Assembly: GCA_018376905.1 (NCBI GenBank)
Contig: JAHAAK010000012.1
Location: 1 to 58,895, forward strand
DNA: 58,895 nucleotides
From: Collinsella sp.
GTDB lineage: Bacteria > Actinomycetota > Coriobacteriia > Coriobacteriales > Coriobacteriaceae
Reading direction: 5' to 3'
Shown here: positions 38,810 to 45,848 of the stretch, one piece after another
Numbering within the stretch: the first letter of the stretch is position 1
Layout: every line of letters starts with the position of its first letter
Translations under genes and position numbers: made by a program
Notes under the pieces: model-generated
Told to the model about the DNA's origin: nothing
The model's input: the letters and a program-made list of their open reading frames with translations, nothing else
Database searches by the model: none

Positions 38810-40459
38810 TTGGGGCCATTCTTGATTCGGTACGTCTTATCGAAGTTTAGTAAAACAAAGGGTGCTTTCACGTTCATTGCCATCACGACGATTGGAATCG
38901 CCCTTTCCTATGCCGCACCATATGTGAACGGAAAGTTCTTAGATTTCCTTCTTGCCAATCGCAGCGAGAAGGATGCTGTGCTTTTTGCGCTCCTCGTAGC
39001 TTCAATAGGGGTCTTTTCTGCCTTATTTTCATATTTTGCAGGAACGTTATCTATCCGTATATCCACAAAGCTTTCTTTTGACCTACTCAGGGAAACCGTC
39101 TTGCGCTTTGAGCGAGTTAATTTTCTGACGAACCGAACAACCGACTCAGCCTATACGACGCAAAGGATTTTCACTGACTCAGGTGTTGTTTCTTCTTTCG
39201 TTCTAACAAACTTTATCAGCGCTCCCCTGTCTGTTGTCGCCATTCCTTTCGTGTTGCTCGTCATATGGTCGGTTGATCCACTCCTCGCACTATTCTCCAT
39301 CCTCCTTCTTGTGGCATATCTCTTCGTTATTACCGGATTGCGAAAGCTTCTATATAAAGTCATGTACGAGAAGAAGGAGGCAGATAGCGCTTTCTATGCC
39401 GTAATAGCATCGCAGTTGAATCAGATTCTCAACATTCAGTTAACGTCTTCATACAATAAAAGCGAGCTAGCACTTGACACCGGATTTGAAAAGTATTTTC
39501 CAAAGGTCTTGCACTCGGGAAAGCTCTCATTCTCACTAACATCGATTGACAGCCTTTTTGCTGCCGTGTTTCAAGCGATAATACTCATCGTATCCGGAGT
39601 GCGAATCATCAATGGAACCATGACGATAGGCGAATACACCATCGTCGGTGCATATTTTGCCGTCCTATTTAAAACCTTGAAAAACACGATGAACCTGTTC
39701 AAGTCCTATCAGGATGCCAAGGCTTCGTGGGACAGGATGAGCGCCATGGGAAAGGTGGGACCGGAACCAGAGCAAGATCAGACAGGTTTAGTCAAGATTG
39801 ACACAATAAATCGCATTTCTGTTTCCAAGTTGGATTTTACGGTACCCCTTCCAGACGGATCTCCCCGAAAGGTTCTTGACGGATTTTCCTTCGATTTCTC
39901 CGGCCCTGGAACATACTGCATAACCGGAGAAAATGGAAGAGGAAAAACGTCGCTCCTTTACCTGCTCCTTGGGCTGTATCCATCGGCAGGCAAAGTAACA
40001 TACAACGACATGCCGATTGAAAAATGCAATTTGGATTACATACGTTCAGACACGATATCGTGCTGCCCCCAACCGTGCTTCGCTCCAGATGAGACGGTTC
40101 GGGACCTGTTGGATTATTTCAACACCCCATTTTTTACAAAGCACCAGCATATGAATGAGCTACCGTCGTTGACAACCAGCATAGAGGGCTTGCTTGAGAA
40201 ACGTTGTCCTGAACTTTCGGGTGGTGAGCTGCGCCGTGTATACTTGTGGTCGGCAATTTCCCGTAATCCATCAGTCTTGGTGCTCGATGAGCCTACAACT
40301 GGATTGGATGAAACAAGCCGAGCCGAACTCGCTTCGTATGTCAGAAACAACAAATTGAAACAGCTCATTATCATTGTTTCACATGATAATGAGCTGGCAA
40401 ATGCAGCGGAAACGATCGTCAGTCTAGATAACGCGTCACACCGTTGCGCAAATCGATAG
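38810..40459 (+). CDS. ABC exporter (fused permease-ATPase)
   Basis: A 549-residue half-transporter: six TM helices in residues 1-310, then an ATPase with Walker A GENGRGKTS, signature ELSGGELRRVYLWSA, Walker B VLVLDEPTTGLDE and His loop SHDNEL. It lacks an N-terminal C39 peptidase, so leader removal is not built in. It is the natural exporter of the modified peptide. The start is uncertain: TTG 38810 has no site, whereas TTG 38822 follows GGGG by 7 bases. Base composition matches the rest of the cluster. Confidence 0.9.
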   Translation: MGPFLIRYVLSKFSKTKGAFTFIAITTIGIALSYAAPYVNGKFLDFLLANRSEKDAVLFALLVASIGVFSALFSYFAGTLSIRISTKLSFDLLRETVLRFERVNFLTNRTTDSAYTTQRIFTDSGVVSSFVLTNFISAPLSVVAIPFVLLVIWSVDPLLALFSILLLVAYLFVITGLRKLLYKVMYEKKEADSAFYAVIASQLNQILNIQLTSSYNKSELALDTGFEKYFPKVLHSGKLSFSLTSIDSLFAAVFQAIILIVSGVRIINGTMTIGEYTIVGAYFAVLFKTLKNTMNLFKSYQDAKASWDRMSAMGKVGPEPEQDQTGLVKIDTINRISVSKLDFTVPLPDGSPRKVLDGFSFDFSGPGTYCITGENGRGKTSLLYLLLGLYPSAGKVTYNDMPIEKCNLDYIRSDTISCCPQPCFAPDETVRDLLDYFNTPFFTKHQHMNELPSLTTSIEGLLEKRCPELSGGELRRVYLWSAISRNPSVLVLDEPTTGLDETSRAELASYVRNNKLKQLIIIVSHDNELANAAETIVSLDNASHRCANR

Positions 40460-40495
40460 GACCGCATCGAGTCGCAGCAATTGCAGAAGGCTAAG

Positions 40496-40693
40496 CTATA
40501 ATGATTGCCCTTTACCCATGCGTATCTCAAGGCCTTCGATGATGATCCTTGATACCGTGGTGTTGTGTTCCGCCGCGTAGGTGCTCATCTCTTGCTTCTG
40601 CTCTTCCGTAACCCAAAAGGTGATGCACTCCCCTTTCTTGCGACTTGTCGAATCCCCTTTGTTTCGTGTGTCTTGATTACCCATGAGGGTCAT
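40496..40693 (-). CDS. Ribbon-helix-helix protein
   Basis: A 65-residue protein with ITFWVTEEQKQEMSTYAAEH and TTVSRIIIEGLEIRM, a CopG/MobC-like ribbon-helix-helix. It may be a small regulator or a relic of a mobilisation gene. The start is ATG 40693, preceded by GGAGAGG; the open frame reaches 40744. It is transcribed towards the exporter gene. Confidence 0.7.
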   Translation of the reverse strand: MTLMGNQDTRNKGDSTSRKKGECITFWVTEEQKQEMSTYAAEHNTTVSRIIIEGLEIRMGKGQSL

Positions 40694-40792
40694 GCTCGCC
40701 TCTCCAACGGGCATGACGCGGCGAGTTGGCTTCTTAATTGCCACCGTAAATCTACTTATCCTCCTCGATGCCCTCCTTCACCTGTTTGAGTA

Positions 40793-41028
40793 ATTGTCCT
40801 CTTTGACACCGGCGATATTGCGCTTACACACCGTCCGCTCACATCCCGAATATTGCCGTTCGGCACCGCCGATATTCCCGTCGGCACCGTCCCCCTGGTA
40901 CGTTCCGGCTGTCCATGCAGCCGAGACCAAGGAGGTACAGCATGGCGAGAAGGATAAGGGCCAGGGAGGCCCTCAGGCTCCGTGCGTCCGGCCTGTCGCA
41001 GAACGCGATAGCCCGCGCGGCGCATTGA
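40793..41028 (+). mobile_element. Left end of an IS21-family element with istA stub
   Basis: About 150 non-coding bases hold three GATATT/GAATATT boxes with flanking CCG (about 40810, 40850 and 40882) and repeated CACCG, like the iterated transposase sites at an IS21 left end. The istA stub follows at 40942, and the element is cut off at 41028. Confidence 0.6.
40942..41028 (+). pseudogene. istA 5' stub
   Basis: Encodes MARRIRAREALRLRASGLSQ then NAIARAAH and a stop: the start of the IS21 transposase DNA-binding helix. GGAGGT precedes the ATG. Only 28 codons remain; sequence then becomes the ribosome-binding site of the EcsC-like gene. Confidence 0.8.
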
Positions 41029-41040
41029 TTGGAAGGCTGT

Positions 41041-42078
41041 ATGGACGTCAGGCTGCTTGGAAAGAAAAACGAGGGCGAGGGCCTTGGGGTCGCTGTTCTC
41101 GTTGATTCGGCTTTTGCAGAGTTAAAAGACAAGAGCGATGAGCAGTTGGCGGAGGCCCAGAGATTTTTGATTGACTTTATGAAAAAAGTTGCTCGGCTAA
41201 AGGGAGTGAGAATTGATCGGCCCCATTTCCTCCGCTCGGAGCTGAGGAGGAAGGGTGTCCATAAAGATGTCGTCGAGTTTGCCGTGGAAACGACCCCCGT
41301 TACCGCCGGAATCGATGTGGGCCTGATCGATAGAATTGCTAGAGAAGTAATTGATTATGAGGCAAAGAAGTCAACCGCCTTTTCCTTTGCAGCGGGTCTT
41401 CCCGGAGGTGTCGCGATGGTGGGCACCATTCCTGCCGATATTACGTAATACTACGTGCACGCATTCAGGATTATGCAGAAACTGGCATACCTGTATGGCT
41501 GGCAGACCTTTTTTGAAGAATGTGACGACGTTGATGACGAGACTCTCTACGAAATGGCAGTGTTGCTCGGTGTGATGATGGGTGTAGGCAGCGCGAATTC
41601 GATGCTAACCGTAATCGCCAAAAACGCCCAAGAGGCGGTCGCGAAAAAGGTCGCTCGCCAGTCGCTAACCAAGACCAGTTGGTATCCGATCCTGAAGAAG
41701 CTCTTGAGCTTCATGGGTATCAAGATAACAAAGCAGACGGTGGGGAATGCCGCTGGCAAGGTTGTTGTGGGCGTCGGTGGCGTAATCTCTGGTGCTATCA
41801 CCTTTATGGGTCTTTCAAAGGGGTCGGCGCGCTTGTGTAGGCAGCTTAAGTGCTTGCCGCAGGCAAACGAGCGGATTCCTGGCACTGGGTACTATGAAAA
41901 GGATGAGGCCGCGGTTGCCAAGAAGAGGATTGACGTAGCGGAACCCCTCTTTATCGAAAAGTTCGGATTTACTCCCATATTCTACGGCTCTATTGTTGAA
42001 TATGCTGACCGACTGGAGGAGTCACTGGCGACTGGAGAAGCGAAGCTGGATGCATATAATCCGGACGTTCTTCTCTGA
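41041..42078 (+). pseudogene. EcsC-like gene split by an in-frame stop
   Basis: Codons from 41041 give 135 residues ending FAAGLPGGVAMVGTIPADIT, then TAA at 41446-41448. The same frame resumes YYVHAFRIMQKLAYLYGWQ and continues to 42078. Across the stop the sequence fits the EcsC domain, which reads G..ADI.q......R...IA..YG, so one C-to-T change of a CAA codon could explain it. The product would be a membrane-associated protein of unknown role with a glycine-rich hydrophobic segment near VVVGVGGVISGAITFMG. The second half could start at GTG 41455, but no site is obvious. Confidence 0.72.
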
Positions 42079-42225
42079 TACTCAGCGGAATTAGGCTATG
42101 CGTAACAGGATTGTTGTTCGATCTAATGTGAACGTTGGATGATGCTAACTATTTATGGAAAACAGTTAAAAAAGTTTTTCACCCCTTTTTCACTCCTCGG
42201 AGAAGGAGGAAAGAGACGCGAAAAC

Positions 42226-42258
42226 AAAAAAGCTCAGAAGCAATTACGCTTCTGAGCT
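42226..42258 (-). terminator. Element-supplied terminator for tRNA-Thr
   Basis: On the minus strand AGCTCAGAAGC pairs with GCTTCTGAGCT across GTAATT and runs into TTTTTTG. It replaces the native terminator now stranded at 27117-27139. Confidence 0.85.
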
Positions 42259-42265
42259 GCACTAA

Positions 42266-42315
42266 TGCAATGGAGCCAGCGACCGGGCTCGAACCGGTGA
42301 CCCCCGCTTTACGAG
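42266..42315. repeat. Attachment site, right copy
   Basis: Fifty bases identical to 27146-27195. Here they complete a functional tRNA gene: the 3' half comes from the element and the 5' half from the host. Confidence 0.93.
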
Positions 42316-42346
42316 AGCGGTGCTCTACCAACTGAGCTACGCTGGC
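42271..42346 (-). tRNA. tRNA-Thr (anticodon CGT)
   Basis: A 76-nt tRNA on the minus strand: acceptor GCCAGCG/CGCTGGC, D arm GCTC...GAGC, anticodon arm CCGCT-CTCGTAA-AGCGG with anticodon CGT, variable loop, and T arm CCGGTTCGAGCCCGG, with encoded CCA. The gene is intact despite hosting the element. Confidence 0.95.
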
Positions 42347-42385
42347 GGCCATGTGGTGACGCAACTGAGGCGTCAACGGCTGTTT

Positions 42386-42414
42386 ATGATACGGGACATC
42401 GCACATCCGCGCAA
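42386..42414 (-). promoter_or_regulatory. Promoter of tRNA-Thr
   Basis: Reading the minus strand, TTGCGC (42414-42409), a 17-base spacer and TATCAT (42391-42386) precede the tRNA 5' end by about 40 bases. Confidence 0.55.
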
Positions 42415-42503
42415 GTGTTCTGACGGCTTTTCTCACTTTAAATGCACTAATATTGGAAACGCGAAGTCTTGCTCTTATGGGTCTCAAACAGAATGGGGCT
42501 GCC

Positions 42504-42998
42504 ATGGCTCAACCCAGGATCCTTCTTACACGTATCGATGACCGGTTTATTTACGGGCAAGACGTTGAGCTGTGGAATGAGGCGATTGGTTCCAATCTTG
42601 TCCTGATCGTTAACGACGAGATTGCGGCGGATTCGCGCAAGTGGGCGCCTATGAGGGTCGCGGCGCCCGAGGGCGTGTGGACACGGTTTTTCTCGGTGCA
42701 AAGGACCATCGACATCATCCATACCGCAACGCCGCGTCAATGGATTCTGATCATGGTGGCCTCACCCGCCGATGCACTCGCGCTGGTTAAGGGTGGTGTG
42801 CCGATTACCAAGATCAGCATTGGCCATATGCAGGCAGGGGAGGGCAAGCACCCCATAACGCCCGCAGTCGCCGTAGACGATACGGACATCGCTGCCTTCA
42901 AAGAGCTACAAGAACTCGGCATAGAGCTAGAAATCCGTTACCTTCCCAGCTCCAATCCCGACCCCATCCAACTAGTCATTGGGGACGTTCTTAAATGA
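42504..42998 (+). CDS. Orphan mannose-family EIIB paralogue lacking the active His
   Basis: A 164-residue protein clearly homologous to the EIIB at 17650 over its whole length (LLTRIDDRF, TRFFSVQRTIDII, LVKGGVPITKISIGHMQ, FKELQELGIELEIRYLPS). The catalytic DNRLVHGQV is DDRFIYGQD here: His is replaced by Tyr, so phosphate transfer by the normal route is impossible. No IIA, IIC or IID accompanies it. The last codons and the stop are part of a palindromic repeat (42972 onward). The start is ATG 42504, with weak GGGG upstream. It may be a regulatory decoy or a decaying copy. Confidence 0.85.
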   Translation: MAQPRILLTRIDDRFIYGQDVELWNEAIGSNLVLIVNDEIAADSRKWAPMRVAAPEGVWTRFFSVQRTIDIIHTATPRQWILIMVASPADALALVKGGVPITKISIGHMQAGEGKHPITPAVAVDDTDIAAFKELQELGIELEIRYLPSSNPDPIQLVIGDVLK

Positions 42999-43155
42999 CT
43001 AGTCAAACGGGACACCCTTGGCACTTGGGGACGTTCCTTATGTGCCGGCCTTTTAGGAACGTCCCCAAGTGTCGGCAGATTGGGACAGTCCTTCTCGCCA
43101 AACGTTAAAGACTGTCCCCAATGACTAGTCATTTAAGAACGTCCCCAATGACTAG
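42972..43155. repeat. Nested palindromic repeat element (REP-like)
   Basis: Outer arms of 33 bases (42972-43004 and 43123-43155) are exact reverse complements (core TTGGGGACGTTCTTAAATGA). Inside lie a 17-bp palindrome (CACTTGGGGACGTTCCT at 43022-43038 with 43055-43071) and a third pair (TTGGGACAGTC/GACTGTCCCCAA, about 43080-43120). The GGGACGTTCC/GGGACAGTCC boxes are typical of interspersed REP-type elements. The left arm overlaps the end of the EIIB-like gene. Confidence 0.85.
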
Positions 43156-43159
43156 GTAG

Positions 43160-43192
43160 AAAAACGCCCGTCGGCAGTGGTACCGGCGGGCG
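43160..43192 (-). terminator. Terminator of galM
   Basis: On the minus strand CGCCCG pairs with CGGGCG (with further inner pairing) and runs into TTTTT. Confidence 0.75.
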
Positions 43193-43220
43193 CTGCTGTG
43201 CGATATGTTGCGTTGTGGGC

Positions 43221-44273
43221 TTAGTGCCTCATAAAGTGGTATTCGATCACATTGCTGTAGGGGTGACCCGGGCCCACAATGCCCTGCGGGAACAGCGGCT
43301 GGTGCGGTGTGTCGGGGTACATCTCTGCCTCGAGGGCAAAGCCAGCGCCCCAGCCATAGTTGGCATCGTCCTTGGCGTGCTCGTCGCCCAGCCAGTTGCC
43401 GGTGTAGAGCTGCACGCCCGGGGCGGTGGTGTAGTAATCCAACTCACGACCGGTCCACATCTCCTCGACGTGCATCGCGCGGCGCAGATTACGGCCGTAC
43501 TGATAGCCATCGATGCACAGGCAGTGGTCGTAGCCACGGGCCTGCTTAATCTGCGGGTCGTCGGCTTCCATGCCGGGCGCGACGGGGTGCAGCTCACGGA
43601 AGTCAAACGGCGTGCCCTCGACCGGAGCGATTTCACCGGTGGGGATATTCTGCTCGTTGATGGGCAGGTAGTGGGCAGCGTTAGCAACAAAGAAGTGCTC
43701 GCAGTCCATGCCGGCGTTATGGCCGGCAAGGTTAAAGTACGTGTGGTTGGTCATGGACACGTACGTGGCGCAGTCGCTCTCGCAGCCATATTCGATACGG
43801 AAACAGCCGGTACGCGTCACGGTAAACACGGCTGTAAAGGTGCGGTTGCCGGGAAGGCCCAGCTCGCCATCCTCAAGCGAGGTGGTCATGCGCACGGCAT
43901 TGTGGACCTCGTCGAGCTCAACGTCCCACACGCGCTTGTGCAGGCCGTGCTCAAGATCGCTGTGTAGGTTGTTGGCGCCTTCGTTGGCCGGCATATGCCA
44001 GTCCGTGCCGGCGATGGTGATCGTGGCACCTGCAGTGCGGTTGGCCACAGGCCCGATGGTTGCGCCAAAGCAGGCGGGGTTGTCAAAGTAATCCTCGAGC
44101 TTATCGAAGCCCAGCACCACATCGCGCACGTTGCCGGGAATGTCGGGCACATCGACACCAAGCACGGTGGCGCCATAGTCCATAATGCGAACGCAGATCT
44201 CGGGCCCGTTGAGGGTGTAGCGATGAACGGGGGTACCGCACGGCGCGGTACCGAAAAGCTCGGAAGTGATCAT
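43221..44273 (-). CDS. galM: Aldose 1-epimerase (mutarotase)
   Basis: Interconverts alpha and beta anomers of galactose or glucose. The 350-residue protein has GATVLGVDVPD, CFGATIGPVANRTAGA (Arg of the site), NNLHSDLEHGLHKRVWD (His), MTNHTYFNLAGH (catalytic His), ARGYDHCL, and GVQLYTGNWLGDE; the catalytic Glu lies in GFALEAEMYPD. Full-length and typical. The start is ATG 44273 (AGGA upstream). It diverges from the deoR-type regulator, which may control it. Confidence 0.94.
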   Translation of the reverse strand: MITSELFGTAPCGTPVHRYTLNGPEICVRIMDYGATVLGVDVPDIPGNVRDVVLGFDKLEDYFDNPACFGATIGPVANRTAGATITIAGTDWHMPANEGANNLHSDLEHGLHKRVWDVELDEVHNAVRMTTSLEDGELGLPGNRTFTAVFTVTRTGCFRIEYGCESDCATYVSMTNHTYFNLAGHNAGMDCEHFFVANAAHYLPINEQNIPTGEIAPVEGTPFDFRELHPVAPGMEADDPQIKQARGYDHCLCIDGYQYGRNLRRAMHVEEMWTGRELDYYTTAPGVQLYTGNWLGDEHAKDDANYGWGAGFALEAEMYPDTPHQPLFPQGIVGPGHPYSNVIEYHFMRH

Positions 44274-44479
44274 TTGGTTCCTAACATCGAGGTATTTCCG
44301 ACAAACTGTAGCGCGAACAGGCGAGATTATCACTACACCCCACTAAAGCAGGGGGTATTTTTCTCAAAAAAGTGATGATTGGAGCTGTGCGGGCGTTCAT
44401 TTTTGACGCGCATGGGTCTGATACAATTTGTTCGTTACTGTTTGAATGATATGCACGCATAGAACGGCGAGGATTCATC

Positions 44480-45244
44480 GTGATTAAGGCAGAGCGACAG
44501 GATAAGGTTCGTCAGCTGCTCGATGAGCAGGGCACGGTTTCGGTTAAGGAGATTTCGGATGCGTTAGGTGTCTCGGACATGACGATCCGTCGCGACCTTG
44601 AGGAGCTTGCAAGCCTGGGCGAGATCGAGCGCGTGCACGGCGGCGCCCGTAGTGCGCAGAGTCGCCCGCACGCTATGTTGCGCCATGAGTATTCGCACAG
44701 TGAAAAGCGCACTAAGCATGCCGAGGAAAAGCTGCAGATCGCGCGCCGCGCCGTTGGGCTCATCGAGGAGGGCTCGACCATCTTTTTGGGGACGGGCACT
44801 ACAGTTGAGCAGATGGCCTCGATGCTGCCGGCGTGCCGCCTACGCATCGTGACTAATTCGCTTTCGGTGTTTAATCTGCTCGAGGCGCGCGAAGACTGCG
44901 AACTGTGCCTGGTGGGCGGCGTGTACCGCCGCCGCACTGCCGCCTTTGTGGGCCCCACGGCCGAGGATACCTTGCGTGCGCTGGGCATCGATGCAGCCTT
45001 TATCGGTGCCAACGGCATTTTGGACGGCGACGTGTCTACGTCTAACATGGAAGAGGGCCGCATCCAGCAGCTCGCCTTTAGCAAGGCCGACTCGCGCTAT
45101 CTGATTGCCGACTCCAGCAAGATCGGCAAGCGCGACTTCTACACCTTCTGTCGCCTGGACAGTTTGGACGCCGTGGTATGTGAGCCGAGCATCTCCGCCG
45201 CGGATCGCTCCGCCATTGAGGAGCACACTCAGGTCATCTGCTAG
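44480..45244 (+). CDS. DeoR-family sugar-metabolism repressor
   Basis: A 254-residue regulator. RQDKVRQLLDEQGTVSVKEI followed by SDMTIRRDLEELASLGEIER and VHGGA is the DeoR winged helix; the effector domain has FLGTGTTVEQMA (phosphosugar loop), AFIGANGI, and IADSSKIGKRDFYTF. It resembles LacR/FruR types responding to sugar phosphates such as tagatose-6-P or fructose-1-P. GTG start at 44480 with GAGGA upstream. Divergent from galM; probable targets are galM and sugar genes nearby. Confidence 0.92.
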   Translation: MIKAERQDKVRQLLDEQGTVSVKEISDALGVSDMTIRRDLEELASLGEIERVHGGARSAQSRPHAMLRHEYSHSEKRTKHAEEKLQIARRAVGLIEEGSTIFLGTGTTVEQMASMLPACRLRIVTNSLSVFNLLEAREDCELCLVGGVYRRRTAAFVGPTAEDTLRALGIDAAFIGANGILDGDVSTSNMEEGRIQQLAFSKADSRYLIADSSKIGKRDFYTFCRLDSLDAVVCEPSISAADRSAIEEHTQVIC

Positions 45245-45600
45245 CTAACGCTGCAGGCGATACTTCTGTCCCCTGCCGGCGCGGGGATTATCGCTTCAAT
45301 ATGACGTGCAGAATGACACGTATAAGTAAAAACACCATTTGTGCGTCAAATTTGATGACGCGTAAAAATTTGCGCGTCATTTTACGTGTCAACGTGACGC
45401 GAGTTGACGCGCAAATAGGAATTCGTGGGCGCTCGGAAAATCGACGGAGTTCGTGAGCCTGCAACTTGGTTGGGTGGCGTACGAAGTCCTCCAGCGGGAC
45501 CGAATATGTTTTCGGTATCATATCGGTTTCAAATGATACCGAAAGTATGTTCGTGATACCGAAAACTAGAAACCATGGTTCATAACTGCTTGGAAAGTTT
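45245..45600. promoter_or_regulatory. Convergent gap with two dense operator-like arrays
   Basis: Eight copies of TGACGCG-type boxes (TGACGTG, TGACACG, TGACGCG and complements) lie within 45302-45411, including the palindrome of TGACGCG (45356) and CGCGTCA (45373). A second array has three TGATACCGAAA boxes (45509-45520 inverted, 45534-45544, 45554-45566). No gene starts here; both neighbours end here. Confidence 0.55.
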
Positions 45601-45619
45601 GGATTTGACTATCTTATTG

Positions 45620-45755
45620 TCTTGATCTGTAACAGGTAGACGGTCGAAAGTGGGCTACGTGTTACAGATTGAGATCTTTCAGCCCTGGTCGCCCGTTCGT
45701 CTAAATCTATAACAGTTAGGATTGAAAATCCCTGCTAGATGTTACAGATCGAGAC
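45620..45755. repeat. 57-bp palindrome family, copies 1 and 2
   Basis: Copy 1 at 45620-45674 (ATCTGTAACA ... TGTTACAGAT, loop with GACGGTCGAAAG) and copy 2 at 45699-45755 (loop with GGATTGAAAATCC). Each folds into one long hairpin whose outer stem is GTCTmrATCTGTAACA. Members recur at 50430-50646 and 55519-55656. Confidence 0.88.
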
Positions 45756-45788
45756 AAATGATCCGCTCGGGCTCACCAAAAACAAAAA

Positions 45789-45829
45789 GGCCGCATGCGA
45801 TCCCGTGGAGGGACTCACATGCGGCCGAC
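45789..45829 (-). terminator. Terminator of the first GH1 gene
   Basis: On the minus strand GGCCGCATG pairs with CATGCGGCC and is followed by TTTTTGTTTTT. Confidence 0.88.
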
Positions 45830-45848
45830 AGGGGGTATGCGGCAAAAG

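Larger units (their letters stand above)
27196..42315. mobile_element. Integrative and mobilizable element in tRNA-Thr
   Basis: About 15.1 kb between the two 50-bp repeats. It encodes a tyrosine integrase next to the left repeat, an Xis-like HTH protein, a DnaB-like ATPase, MobC, a VirD4-type coupling protein and a relaxase, but none of the VirB channel genes. It should therefore move only with a helper, as integrative and mobilizable elements do. Cargo comprises a RiPP cluster (36.0-40.5 kb) and a broken EcsC-like gene, with IS21 and ISL3 fragments between modules. Confidence 0.9.

Noticed and set aside
45302..45760. CRISPR array
   Set aside because: Repeats are palindromic, differ in loop sequence and spacing, have no uniform spacers, and no cas genes are present.
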